Assembly: GCF_017591425.1 (NCBI RefSeq)
Contig: NW_024465777.1
Span: 4,960,001 to 5,024,000 of the forward strand
Origin: Ochotona curzoniae
Lineage: Eukaryota; Chordata; Mammalia; Lagomorpha; Ochotonidae
DNA: 64,000 bases
Direction: 5' to 3'
The translations under genes were made by a program, and so were the position numbers. A model generated the notes under the pieces. The model was not told the DNA's origin and did no database searches. It saw nothing but the letters and a program-made list of their open reading frames with translations. Below are positions 34,421-45,090 of the stretch, piece by piece (positions within the stretch are counted from its first letter, which is position 1; each line of letters opens with the position of its first letter).

Positions 34421-34662
34421 CATACCCTCTTGTTTCCCCTCCTCTAAACCACTCCATCTCAGCTCCCTTGCCTGCATGTGAATGTAGTGGTCTGGTCCAT
34501 GAAAGATCTCAGAAATTGTTCTTTTCCTGCAAAACACACCCTCAGTCACTCTTACTCCAACACATCCCAAAACACTTTCCCCTGGAAATCTGTAACCTCT
34601 CCACCTGGCAACTGGAGTGGAGTTTCCTGGCCTGGAGTTCCCTATCTTCCCCATTTAACTGA

Positions 34663-34663
<1 letters not shown>

Positions 34664-34754
<91 letters not shown>

Positions 34755-34755
34755 A
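34664..34755 (+). repeat. (GAAA)n microsatellite
   Basis: About 23 almost perfect GAAA units. Confidence 0.97.
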
Positions 34756-34756
34756 C

Positions 34757-35180
34757 AAATAAGCAGCTATGCTGACACATTGTCACAGTTAACACAGATT
34801 TGGCATTAGCCAGACCCAGAATGCCTGCCAGCTAGTGGCTATTTTTCTCCCAGAAGTGTAATACTTGTCTAGGTACAAGGCATCCTAGGCAGTTGCTTGT
34901 AGCTGGAGATGCCTGACTGGTATTAACTTTACAAATGTATAGGAAGGTTTGGGGTCACTGGCTATTGGGAATGAATGAATAGCATTTGGAAATGGGAGAA
35001 AAGAGCATATGAATATTCCTAGGAGTTAAAAATAAACTTTGAAATTAAAAAATAAAGAAAAATAGTAAACCTGTAGATGTTTCCCAGATAGCCAAGCTTT
35101 AGCCACCAAATGGCATCTTTATAACATTGTTCCCTTTTCCCAGAAAGGATGTTGAGGTGGCCTTGCGATTGGAAACCCCT
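34757..35180. other. No recognised feature
   Basis: I see no gene, SINE or VR signature. Confidence 0.4.
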
Positions 35181-35182
35181 AG

Positions 35183-35450
35183 GGCCCAGAACTGTGGCAC
35201 AGCAAGTTAAGCCTTCTCCTGCAGGGCCAGCATCCCATGTGGGCACCCATTCTAGTCCCTGCTAATAGCCTGGGAAAGCAGCAAATGAGAACCTGAGGCC
35301 TTGGGGACCCTGTATCCCTGTGGGAGACCTGGAAGGAACTTCAGAATCCTAGCTTTGGTCATTTGGGGAGTGAACAAATGGATGGAAAACTCTTCTGTGT
35401 CCTCTCTCTGTAAATCTGCCTTTCAAGTAAAAATAAATGAATGTTAAAAG
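35183..35450 (+). mobile_element. CSINE, internally shortened
   Basis: It starts GGGCCCAGAACTGTGGCACAGC. About 50 bases around the middle are missing (ACCCATTCTAGTCCCTGCTAATAG). The tail is TTTCAAGTAAAAATAAATG. Confidence 0.85.
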
Positions 35451-35500
35451 AAAGAGAAGAAAGGAAGGAAGAGAGGGAGGGAGGAAGGAAGGAAGAAAAG
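35451..35500 (+). repeat. Purine-rich GAAG/GGAA tract
   Basis: Continues from the SINE tail as nearly pure purine, a decayed tetranucleotide expansion. Confidence 0.8.
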
Positions 35501-35504
35501 AGGC

Positions 35505-36050
35505 CCTCAAAACCAGCTGGAAGGATCGTCATGGAACCCCAAAACCAGGTTCACTCACCTGATGTGCAGCAAGATAACCACTGACACCCAGTGGTGGGAA
35601 GAAGCAGGTGTTTACTGGAAAGCCCAGAACCAGGAGTTAGGCAGCCAGTGTTCCATTCCCACATCCCGGAGGGAGAGGAGTCAGGGCGTCTCATAGCTCA
35701 AAGTCAGGGTGAGCAGCACATAATTAGCTCATGTTGCACATGGTCCTCCTGCGATTAGTCAGTAAGAGGGGCCAGCGCGCTTCCTAGCAGCCAAGGTGAG
35801 CTCCGATGCATCTGGGTCTAATGGTGGATTATGTGTCAGTGTCTTGGACCAATGTCTGTGAAGTCCTGAAGGCCAACATGAGGGTGTGAGCCCCAGGGTT
35901 GATGCAGGTATGTCAAGTCCTGCAGCCGGCAGTCCTGTCTGTGAGCACTGCACAAGGTCTCAGGACACAGATCAGCCCTGAGGGTCTACTGTGGGAACTG
36001 GAGGGACCACTGTGTCAATTCCTTCACATTTTTAAAGTTTTGAAAAGATG
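35505..36050 (-). other. Possible antisense LTR-like sequence
   Basis: On the minus strand CCAGTAAACACCTGCTTCTTCCC is followed by a segment ending near GGTGAGTGAACCTGG, reminiscent of an LTR R/U5 end. No terminal repeats or partner are visible, and the 97 bases before the L1 are unexplained. Confidence 0.3.
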
Positions 36051-36079
36051 CATATATTTATTTAAGATATATTGCGTCC

Positions 36080-36253
36080 AAGGAAGAGTGGTTAAAGAAA
36101 CTGTGGCACATCTACTCCATGGACTATTATTCAGCTATTAAAAAGAATGAAATTATTCTATTTACAATCAGGTGGTCCCAACTAGAGACCATTATGCTCA
36201 GTGAAATGAGTCAATCACAAAAGAACAAATACCATATATTCTCTCTTATATAA
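36080..36253 (+). pseudogene. L1 ORF2 C-terminal remnant
   Basis: Fifty-seven open codons end at TAA 36251-36253. They carry the conserved end of mammalian L1 ORF2: a W-IY..DYYSAIKKNE block, then W..LE.IMLSE.SQ..K.KY, then a final IFSLI. The catalytic endonuclease and reverse-transcriptase domains are absent because of 5' truncation, so it is dead on arrival. Confidence 0.9.
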
Positions 36254-36463
36254 GGAAACCAACATGGAAAATGTAACTCCAATAGTCCAATCCATACTGT
36301 TTTTGATTGTTTGCTTTTTTGGCTGTATCCCATGTGTCTTGATGTTTTTTATTTCAGTTTGGTTCATTGCAAATAATCTCTTTTCTCCAGTCGAATTCAT
36401 CACGGGCTCATGAATTATACGATGGCATCACTTTTCCCAAGAGATTTCTGTGTTTTCTTTTTT

Positions 36464-36795
36464 TTTTTTTTTAAGATTTATTTATTTTATTGGAAAGGCA
36501 GATGTACAGAGAGAGGGAGAGACAGAGAGGAAGATTTCCATCCAATGGTTCACTCTCCAAGTGAGCACAATGTCTGGTGCTGTGCTGATCCGGAACCAGG
36601 AGCCAGGAACTTCTTTCTGGGTCTCCCAAGTGGGTGCAAGATCCCAAGGCTTTGGGCCATCCTCTGCTGCTTTCCCAGGCCACAAGCAGGAAGCTGGATG
36701 GGAAGTGGAGCTGCCGGGATTAGAACCGGCACCCATATGGGATCCCGGGGCATTCAAGGCGAGGATCTTAACCATTATGCTATCACACCAGGCCC
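36464..36795 (-). mobile_element. CSINE inside the L1 3' UTR, with TSD
   Basis: CTGTGTTTTCTTTTT ends the left flank and CTGTGTTTCCTTTTT begins the right flank. Full length, with B-box GGTTCTAATCC. Confidence 0.95.
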
Positions 36796-37276
36796 TGTGT
36801 TTCCTTTTTGTAACTCATGTGTTGATTACTCAGTGGCACTTTTTTTTTTCATGGTACTGTAATTTGTTGTTGATATTGTTGTTGTTGTTGTGACTGTTCT
36901 AATTCATACCAGTTGTTGACCTTGTTTCATGGCTTCTCACTTGTGGTAATGTATAGTGATGGAGTACTGAGGTCTATCATATACAGACGTGGGGGTGTAA
37001 TGGAACATGCATCCCTGCATCCAGACGAAAGATGGAATCGCAATGAAACTGTTGGACATGTGTAGACAATGGGATGCTGGACTGTCTGACATTGTCTGTA
37101 CCAACAATGTCGGGTACACTTACATAAGAGACTGATAGAATTATGATTCCTTATAAATGACTACATTATTGTAACAAAATGGGAAAAATCTGATGGGGGT
37201 GGGAGTTTGGGGGGGAATCCCAGCCTACACAAAATTGTACCACACAATTCAAAATTCAAAATAAAAATATATTTTA

Positions 37277-37605
37277 AAAAAGATATACTTTAATTTTAGT
37301 GGAAAGGCAGATATACAGAGAGAAGAAGAGACAGAGAGGAAGATCTTCTGTCTGCTGGTTCACTTTCTGAGTGGCTACAATAGCTAGATTTGAGCCAATC
37401 TGAAGCCAAGAGCCTGAAGCTTCTTCCAGGTCTCCCATGCAGGTACGGGGTCCCAAGGCGTGGGGCTCATCCTCAACTGCTTTCCCAGGCCACAGGCAGA
37501 GAGTTGGATGGTAAGTGGAGCAGCAAGGACATGAAATGGCATCTATATGGGATCCTGGCACATGCAAAGCAGAGAACTTTAGCCAGTAAGCTAATTCACC
37601 AGGCC
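37277..37605 (-). mobile_element. CSINE, full length, abutting the L1 tail
   Basis: It runs from AAAAAAGATATACTTTAATTTTAG to CACCAGGCCC and was apparently inserted at the A-rich end of the L1. Confidence 0.9.
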
Positions 37606-37615
37606 CTTAAATTAC

Positions 37616-37792
37616 TTTTTTTTTTTAATTTCTTTTTTTAATTTGAAAGTCAGAGTTTCAGATCGAGACAGAGAGAGAGAGAGAGGGAGAGGCAGAGATC
37701 GGAAATGGAGCAGCTAGAACTGAAACCAGTTGCCTTATAGGATTCTAATACCGCAGAAGGGGGTTTAACCTACTAAGTCACTGCGCTGGGCC
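37616..37792 (-). mobile_element. CSINE with large internal deletion
   Basis: The tail and GAGAGA-rich part join directly to GGAAATGGAGCAGCTAG and the 5' end CTGGGCCC. Confidence 0.75.
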
Positions 37793-38137
37793 CCCACCCC
37801 TTAATTTAATGAGCTGATTTTTAGAGGAACTACAGACTAAAGGAGAAAAACTGGGACAAGACTATGCCTACATCCGAGGCTTGGGTGCTGCCTCACCACA
37901 GGTGAGCATGTCAGAGCCCTCCGGGCCAGAACAAGGTGAGCCACTGCTTGCCTTCTTACACACACACACACACAATCAGCACACACGACAGGTGGGAATT
38001 TAATAGCTGATAGCTGGGGAGTCAGGTATTCATCTTTGTTCCATACTCAGATCCCTCCAAGATGAATACAGCCTGGGCTGTTTTTTTGTTTTGTTTTGCT
38101 GTGATTTGTTTTTGTTGTTGTTCACTTGTTTTTGTTT
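37793..38137. other. No gene; short simple repeats
   Basis: Contains an AC run (37957-37971) and T/G-rich runs (38078-38137), the latter adjoining the next SINE tail. Confidence 0.5.
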
Positions 38138-38141
38138 TGTT

Positions 38142-38463
38142 TTTTAGATTTACTTATTTTTATTGAAAAGACAGATTTACAAAGAGAAGAAAAGGCAGGG
38201 AAAAAGATCTTCTATTCGCTGGTTCAATCCCTAAGTGACCACAAGGACCAGTGCTGAAACATTCCAAAGCCAGGAGCCAGGGCTTCTTCCAGGTCTTCCA
38301 CAGGAGTGCAAGGTCCCAAGCCTTTGGGTCATCCTCTGCTGTTTTCCCAGGCTGTGAGCAAGGAGCCAGATGGGAAGTGGGGCAGTTGGACAGGAACCAG
38401 CAGCCACATGGGATTCTGGGGCTTGCAAGTGGAGGATTAGCTAATTGAGCCATTAGCTGGGCC
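38142..38463 (-). mobile_element. CSINE, full length
   Basis: It ends TTAGCTGGGCCC on the plus strand. Moderate divergence. Confidence 0.88.
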
Positions 38464-38590
38464 CTAGCCTGGGCTCTTGATTCTTTGTGTGCTGATTGGC
38501 TGGAGTAGAAAAGAGTGGGAGAAGGGGAAGGAGGCAGAGTGACCTGGCACCTCCTGCTGCTGTAGTCTCTGGTAGAAGAGAGGCACTTCT

Positions 38591-38954
38591 GGGCCCGGCG
38601 TGGTGGCACAAGTGGTTAAGGTCCTCGCCTTGCACGCCCAGGATCCCATATGGGCGCCGGTTCTAATCCCGGCAGCTCCACTTCCCATCCAGCTCCCTGC
38701 CTGTGACTCGGGAAAGCAGTCAAGGACAGCCCAAAGCCTTGGGACCCTGCACCCGCGTGGGAGACCCGGAAGCATGCATGGGAGACCCAGAAGAGGCTCC
38801 TGGCTTCAGATGCATAGCATCGGCCGTTGCGCTCACTTGGGGAGTGAATCATTGGATGGAAGATCTTCCTCTCTGTCTCTCCTCTCTGTATATCCGCCTT
38901 TCCAATAAAAAAAAATAATAAAAATAAATCTTTAAAAAAAAAAAAAGAAGAAGA
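38591..38954 (+). mobile_element. CSINE, young, with TSD
   Basis: The duplication AGAAGAGAGGCACTTC occurs at 38574-38589 and 38955-38970. The middle carries a duplicated GGGAGACCCGGAAG unit (GCATGCATGGGAGACCCAGAAG), making it slightly longer than usual. Confidence 0.95.
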
Positions 38955-38984
38955 AGAAGAGAGGCACTTCCCCAGTTATTTGTT

Positions 38985-39190
38985 GGCCTCTTTTATGAGG
39001 TCGAAGTGGAAACTTCTAGAGGCATAAAGCTACCTGGGAGGGCCTGTACGAAACAAATGCAACCTGGCAAAAGGGGTGCTTTAATTGACAAGAACAGAAT
39101 TACACAAGAGGGAGGGCTTGTGACTTGCAAGTGCTGCTAGCTCACTGGATCCTGAACTAGCTACCTGCCTCTCCCAGCTGGACATTAGCC
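38985..39190. repeat. RD repeat, copy 2
   Basis: Companion of 7256-7500, without the roughly 60-base insert found there. Confidence 0.5.
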
Positions 39191-39239
39191 TATCCCTGTA
39201 AGAGAGATCACAGGAAGTGGGAAGTATTGAAAATGGGAG

Positions 39240-39515
39240 GGGGCCCGGCGCAATGGCTCAGCAGCTAAATCCTTACCCTGCAAGTGCCAGGATTCCATAT
39301 GGGCGCTGGTTTGTATCCCGACTGCCCCACTTCCCATCCAGCTCCCTGCCTGTAGCCTGGGAAAGCAGTAGAAGATGGCTCAAAGCCTTGGAACCCTGCA
39401 TCCACGTGGGAGATCTGGAAAAAGCTCTTGGCTCTGGACTTCGGATCACCTGTGCCATTCTCTCCTTCTCTCTGTGAATATGATTAGCTTTTAAACAATA
39501 AATAAATAAATCTAA
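39240..39515 (+). mobile_element. CSINE, slightly 3' shortened
   Basis: It starts GGGGGCCCGGCGCAATGGC and jumps from GACTTCGGATCA to the CTCTCTGTGAATATG end. Its tail grades into the GAAA repeat. Confidence 0.88.
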
Positions 39516-39516
39516 A

Positions 39517-39596
<80 letters not shown>

Positions 39597-39598
39597 AA
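39517..39598 (+). repeat. (GAAA)n microsatellite from SINE tail
   Basis: About 20 GAAA units beginning at the AAATCTAAAAA tail of the CSINE. Confidence 0.97.
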
Positions 39599-39601
39599 AT
39601 A

Positions 39602-39935
39602 GAGGCCAGCACGTTGGCTCAACAGGTTAATTCTCAGCCTGCCAGCACCAGCATTCCACTGGGTACCAGTTCATGTCCGGGCTGCTCTTCTCTCATTAAG
39701 CTCTCTGCTTATGGCCTGGGGAAACAACAGAGCATGGCCCAAGTCCTTGGGCACCTGTACTCACAGAGATCCAGAAGCTGCTGGCTCCTTCAGATCAGGT
39801 TGTGAGCCAACAGATGGAGGATTAATGTCTAAAGTGGATTTGACTGTGTTGAGTTTATAATATTCCTTAAATTGTGTGTGTTTCTTCATTCTGTAAATCT
39901 GCCTTTCAAATAAAATAAGTCAATCTTTTTAAATG
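39602..39935 (+). mobile_element. CSINE, old variant
   Basis: It starts GAGGCCAGCACGTTGGCTCAACAGG. It contains GTTGAGTTTATAATATTCCTTAAATTGTGTG, not part of other copies but resembling 41793-41830. The tail is TTTCAAATAAAATAAGTC. Confidence 0.75.
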
Positions 39936-40020
39936 GGAGTTTTGTGCAATGAGATGAGGAAATAAACTCTGCATGCATACTAGCTCATTTTGTATTGTTT
40001 GGTTGGTTAATTGTTTTTTA

Positions 40021-40342
40021 AAGATTTTTATTTTTATTATGTTTTTATTGGAAAGGTGGATATACAGAGAGCAGAGACAGAGAGGAAGATCTTCTGTCCG
40101 ATGATTCACTCCCCAAGTAAGCGCAACGGCCGATGTTATGCCGATCCGAAGCCAGAAGCCTCTTCCGGGTCTCCCACATGGGTGCAGGGTCCCAAGGCTT
40201 TGGGCTGTCCTTGACTGCTTTCCCGGGCCACAGGCAGGGAGCTGGATGGGAAGCGGGGCTGCCGGGATAGAACCAGTGCCCATATGGGATCCCGGGCGTG
40301 CAAGGCGAGGACCTTGACCACTTGCGCCACCGCGCCAGGCCC
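40021..40342 (-). mobile_element. CSINE, young, with TSD
   Basis: TGGTTAATTGTTTTTTA stands at 40004-40020 and again from 40343. The promoter end has TGGCGCAAGTGG intact. Confidence 0.95.
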
Positions 40343-40360
40343 TGGTTAATTGTTTTTTTA

Positions 40361-40660
40361 AGATTTAGTTTTATTTAAAAGGCAGATTTATAGAAAGGAG
40401 AGACAGACAAATCTTCTGTCCACTGGTTTACTCCCCAAATGATCACAAAAGCCAGAGCTGAGCTGATCTAAAGCCAGGAGCCAAGAGCTTCTGGGTCCCC
40501 ATGTGGATGCAGGGTCCCAAGGACTTGAGTCATCCTCCACTGGTTTCCCAGAGCACAAACAGGGAGCTGGATCAGAATTGGAGTAGGTGGCATTAGAACA
40601 GGTGCCCATATGTTGGCACCACATGAGGATTAGCCTGATATGCCACCATGCCCGACCCCA
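40361..40660 (-). mobile_element. CSINE, older; host of the previous insertion
   Basis: Its A tail supplied the target for the copy at 40021-40342. Confidence 0.85.
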
Positions 40661-40936
40661 GCACACCAGCTCCTTTTCAGTATCTTTGCTGGGTGGTTCC
40701 CAGCCGGCTCCTGGGGGCAGTGAGAGACTCACTCCTACTCTACTCCAAGGGGGCTAGTCCTATCACACTGGGAATGAGGACCTGGGAAAACTTGTGGGAA
40801 TTCCACATCCAAAAAGCTTTCTGAGACCCAGCAGAATCTGGAAGAGGAAGGAGGAGGAAAGAAATGGGGAAGAGGGGAAAGGTGCCAGAGGGACTCACAC
40901 TCCTACCCACAAAAAACTCCAGTTTGGAAGCCAACA

Positions 40937-41235
40937 GCAAGACATAGCAGTTTAGGCTTCCAGCTGCAGTGCTGGCGTCTCACTCACACAGGTTCAAGTC
41001 CTGGCTTCTCCACTTCATATCCAGCTTCCTGCTAGTGGCCTGGGAAGACAGCAGAGGATGGTCTAACTGCTTGTTTTCCTGCATCCATGTGGGAAATCTG
41101 GAAGAGATTCTGGCTCCTAGATCCAGCCATTGCGGCCATTTGGGGAGTTAACCAGTGGCTGGGAGATCTCTCTGTTTCTCTTTTTCTCTCTCTCTTTAAG
41201 TTTACCTTTCAAAAAAAATAAATACATATTTCTTT
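40937..41235 (+). mobile_element. CSINE, full length, old
   Basis: Body from AGACATAGCAGTTTAGGCTTCC to CCTTTCAAAAAAAATAAATAC. Confidence 0.8.
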
Positions 41236-41339
41236 AAAATACTACTAAAAACTCCAATTAAAATACAGACTGAGTTCGGTTCTTTCCTGACATGCCTGCC
41301 TGCCTGTCAGGTCTGTTCTCTTCATTACCAGTCTGAATG

Positions 41340-41510
41340 CAGACTAAGTTCCCAAGCTCTTGAGCCATCATCGCCTGCTGCTTCCCAGGCGCATTGGCAA
41401 GGAGCTGAATCTGAAGTGTGGAGTACACAAGACTTGAGTCAGCACCCCAATATGGAATACAGGCATCCCAGATGATGGGTTAGCCCAGTGTGCCACCATG
41501 TCCGCTCTAG
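41340..41510 (-). mobile_element. CSINE 5' half, old
   Basis: Recognisable from CCTGCTGCTTCCCAGGCG to the GTGCCACCATGTCCGCTC end; the 3' half is lost. Confidence 0.65.
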
Positions 41511-42231
41511 CCCAGCTATAACTCATGTGTTTATTAGCTTCACATGGCTGGTGAAAAAAGCACAATCCATCCTACGTCTGTGGTGGTGATGACATTTTGT
41601 TCTGAATGGTAGAATATGGGTGCTGACTTGGTCTCTTGGTGATATGTTCACATCCTCACGGATGAGACTAGAATAAGCGCTGAGAACTCCTGTGAGGGCT
41701 CCTGACCTTGGCTTTGTAGTCCAAGGGGGAGGTGCCAGGGGCAAGATACAGAGGCCTGGACGTGTTTCATGCTCAAAGCAAAACTTGGCTGTGATGAGTT
41801 TATAATTATCCCTTAAGTGGAATGTGTGTGCTCGTGGTGTGTATATGACATATTTCAGTTTAACAGCACAGGTGTACTCCCCAGGGGCAGTGAGCAGTGC
41901 CACGTCACTGTGGTGACGTCTCTGAGCGCTGTGCTCCTCCAACGCACTAGGCAGGAGTCTTGGAGAAATGGCTGATTCTCGGGTTTGGGTCGGGAAATGA
42001 CAGGAAGAGCCAGGAACATCTTGCAGTATCAGAAAGCAGGAGGCACTCAGCAGGCACTCAGGAGGCGTGAGCCAGAAAAGGCCTGCGAGAGCGCCTCCCA
42101 GTGGTCACACTGGGCAATCTGCGCACCAAAGCAAATAGCACAGGATGGAATCCGTCACCACAGCAGAAATCAAATATGCATGAGTCTATTCTATACAAAT
42201 ATGCAAATAGAGCAGAAAACAGAAATTATTT
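41511..42231. other. No recognised gene
   Basis: Mostly single-copy-looking DNA. The longest open frame of the window (41985-42734, plus, 249 codons) starts here but runs through an old SINE. Confidence 0.4.
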
Positions 42232-42430
42232 TTCTTTTTAAATATGTATTCATTTACTTAAAAAGCAGAGGGAGAAACACAGAGATCAATCCATCTTGTA
42301 TCCACTGCTTATTTTTATTTGCAATAACAGTAGGGACTAGGAGGGGTCAAAGCCAGGAGCTCCATCAGTTCTCCAACATAGTGGCAGGGGCCCAGGTGGC
42401 ATCGGTTAGACAGGCAGCTAAGTTAGGATC
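42232..42430 (-). mobile_element. CSINE, very old fragment
   Basis: Tail-like TTTTTAAATATGTATTCATTTACTTAAAAAGCAGAGGGAG followed by a weakly matching body. Confidence 0.45.
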
Positions 42431-43244
42431 CTGGAGCTGGCAGTCACAAGCCACCACCTCCTGCCCTATGTACCCTCCTACTTGTCAATCAAAACATTCC
42501 CTTTCCCAAAATGCCTTTTCTTCATCTGGGACTTGGGGAGTGGGGCAGGCACCATGTAATATCCAGCCTGACTGTGACTTCATGAAAGAGGTCAATGAAT
42601 GGGAAGAGCTCTCTCGTGCCAGAAGCCACAACTGGAGGAGGTCATGGGATGCTCTCTTTCTTGCTCTCTGTTTCTATCTGCAAGAAGTAGAGTTTAGGTG
42701 CTCCTCTCACAGCTTGAGTGTGGGCTCTACTTAGCAACCTACATCAGAGGAACAGGGAGAGGATTAGACAGGAGAAAGGGACATGAAGGGAGTAGGCTGG
42801 GGCAGAAGTAACGTTGAAGCGGGGACCTCGGCCAACTGCACCAAGCGATCAAGGTTGGCATTGCCAGTGGCACATGCTTCCTTATAGGATGTGGTGAGAA
42901 GGGCACCCTTCCTCTGCAGATTCTTCCCAAAACCCATGACCCTGGTCAAGGTGGGAGGAAAATACTGGGCAAATTGCATGGAGGGACATCCTGCCAAACA
43001 CCTGCCCAATACTCAGACTGTCAAGGTCACAGGAGCAGGAAAGACCCAGAATCAGCGTCACAGACAGTGGTTTAACACACTATGCCGTAACACAGGCCCC
43101 CAGCTAGTGATAGTATTTCAATGCGGATGTCTTAGTTTTGAGAAATGCATCTTGGTAAGATAAGATATAAATAGAAGGGAGACCCAAGGAATACCCAGGA
43201 ATTCTCTCCATTTCTTTTTTTCAAGAAAAATGGCAGATTTTTTT
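42431..43244. other. No recognised feature
   Basis: No SINE, VR or L1 signature is visible. Confidence 0.4.
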
Positions 43245-43490
43245 TGTTTTGTTTTGTTTTACAAAGAAGGAGAGACAGAGAGAAATTTTCCATCTACTGG
43301 TTCACTACCCAAACGGCCTCAATAGCCAGAGCTGAGCTGATCTGAAGCTGGGAGCAAGCAGGGGATGAACTGTTACGTTCCCAGGTTATAAGCAAAGAGC
43401 TGTATCAGACCAGGATACAAACTGGCACCCATCTGGGATGCTGGCTCTTGCAGTGGAGGATTAGCCTACCGAGCCACCACTCCTACCAAA
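43245..43490 (-). mobile_element. CSINE, old
   Basis: Body from GGAGAGACAGAGAGAAATTTTCC to GAGCCACCACTCCTACC, with an internal gap. Confidence 0.75.
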
Positions 43491-44388
43491 AGTTTGTTGT
43501 ATATACTTCCTAGAAAGTGTGTCTATGTGTGTGAGACCTGAGGGGAAAGGTCTGAAAGAGAGGAAGGAGGCCTTGCTTGTTCCAGAGGCCTCTGATGGGA
43601 TAGCATGGCAAGAAGCAGCCTGGGGAAAGGGCGGGGTGGAGCTGCTGGCCCAGGTGTCTTGCAGGTCACCTCCAAGTGAAGCTGTAGGGACTTTCTCCTG
43701 TGGCAATGGGAAACCACTGAAATCCACTGAGCTGGGGTGTGGCCTGATGACAATGACTCAACCAAGGTCACACCTACAGCCCTTCCCTCCCCATGCTCTG
43801 CCCCTCCCCTTCCTAAGCTCTGCCTCCTTTGCCTCTGAAGCCTAGCTCTGGTTTGGCAAGAATCTGAGTCACTAACTCAGAGATGACCACGCCCAGGTGG
43901 CCCCCCATCCCACCCTGCCACCCCCAACTAGCTTCAGCTGTCTGCAAAGGTGCCTGGTTCAGAGCCGCAGTGTGCCTCACCTGTGAGCCCTTGCAGCCAC
44001 CTTCTTCCCCATTCCGCCCAGAGACAACTTGGGCAGGCAGGTGCAGGTTGGAGCCTTCTCTGAGATTCCAGAAGTCCTGGGGGCAGTTGTCTCTCTTGGC
44101 CACCTTTCCCTGCCAGCTCCCACTCTCACTGTGAAGGGAATCCTGTCCCCTGGGAAGGGAAGGGAGCTGGGGACAGAAGAAGAGGGAGCTTCAAAGCAGT
44201 TGGAACTCCATGTCCAGGAGAACTTCCCTCTTTTCTCTCTTATGAATCTGCCTGTAAAGACAGCTGTGCCCAGATCGGAAGCTTGAGAGAAGGAAAGAAG
44301 CACGCGGTGAAGACGAGGTGCATTCATGCACAACTTTGTTTGCCAGCAGTAGGAACCACCAGTGTTCACTGCTAGAATTGATCCCACT
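43491..44388. other. 900 bp GC-rich, repeat-free stretch
   Basis: No repeats are seen. Overlapping frames of 80-140 codons exist on both strands without family signature. It contains TGAGTCA (AP-1-like, near 43866), CCACGCCC (KLF-like, 43888) and CAGGTG boxes. It could be regulatory DNA or part of an intron. Confidence 0.3.
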
Positions 44389-44650
44389 GGGGGCTGGCAG
44401 TGTGGCACAGCAGGTTAAGCTACCTACAAAATAAGCACCCCATAGAGCACTGGTCAAGTCCCAGTTGCTTCTCTTCCAATCCAGCTGCTTGCTAATACAG
44501 CTGGAAAGCAGCAGAGCATGACCTAAGTACTTGGATCTCCGCATCCACGTGGGACACCCTGATGAAACTCCTAGCTCCCGATTTCCACCTGCCATGGCCC
44601 TGACCATTGAGGCCATTTGGGAAGTGAATCAGCTGTTAGAAGATATCCCC
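44389..44650 (+). mobile_element. CSINE, part 1 (split)
   Basis: Starts GGGGGCTGGCAGTGTGGCACAGC and breaks at GTTAGAAGATATCCC; resumes at 45019. Confidence 0.85.
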
Positions 44651-44654
44651 CCCT

Positions 44655-44985
44655 TTTTTTAGATTTATTTATTTATTTTTAATTGGAAAGGCAGATGTAC
44701 AAAGAGGAGAGACAGAAAGAAGAGCCTCCATCTGCTGTTTCACTCCCCAAATTGCCACAGTGGCCAGAACTGAGTGAATCAGAAGCCAAGAGCCAGGAAC
44801 TTCTTTCTGGGTCTCCCACGCGGGTGCAGGGTCCCAAAACTTTGGGCCGTCCTCGACTGTCCTCCAAGGCCACAAGCAGGGAGCTGGATGGGAAGTGGAG
44901 CTTCCGGGATTAGAACTAGCGCCCATATGGGACCCCGGCACTTTCAAGGCGAGGACTTTAGCCACTAGGCCATGCCGTCAGGCCC
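44655..44985 (-). mobile_element. CSINE inserted in another CSINE
   Basis: Full length, 5' terminus CAGGCCC on the plus strand at about 44985. Confidence 0.92.
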
Positions 44986-45018
44986 AAGGACTTTAACCAT
45001 TACACTATTGTGCCAGGC
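44986..45018 (-). repeat. 33-base duplicated SINE 5' end
   Basis: AAGGACTTTAACCATTACAC...GCCAGGCC repeats the first 35 or so bases of the antisense CSINE just left of it. Confidence 0.8.
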
Positions 45019-45090
45019 CTGGAAGATCCCTTCTTCTGTTTCTCTGTGTGTGTGTGCAATTCTGCCTTTCAAATAAAATTTACTAATTAA
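45019..45090 (+). mobile_element. CSINE, part 2 (3' end)
   Basis: TGGAAGATCCCTTCTTCTG...TTTCAAATAAAATTTAC completes the copy begun at 44389. AGAAGATATCCC/TGGAAGATCCC is the probable target duplication. Confidence 0.82.

Larger units (their letters stand above)
36060..37275 (+). mobile_element. L1 retrotransposon, 3' end (5' truncated)
   Basis: It contains the last 57 codons of ORF2, a 3' UTR of about 700 bases once the inserted CSINE is removed, a G-rich stretch (GGGGGTGGGAGTTTGGGGGGG near 37196), and the end CAAAATTCAAAATAAAAATATATTTT. Severe 5' truncation is typical of L1. It shows that L1, the probable mover of CSINE and VR, was active in this lineage. Confidence 0.9.

Noticed and set aside
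35505..36050. Firm call of an LTR upstream of the L1
   Set aside because: Only one LTR-like phrase is visible; no TG...CA ends, mate or primer site.
39838..41830. About 45-base similarity between 39838-39885 and 41793-41830 (GAGTTTATAAT...CCTTAA)
   Set aside because: Too short and AT-rich to distinguish from chance without a statistical search.
41985..42734. 249-codon open frame, the longest in the window
   Set aside because: It runs through an old antisense SINE fragment from 42232, has no recognisable domain, and its composition does not look coding. Kept only as unexplained.
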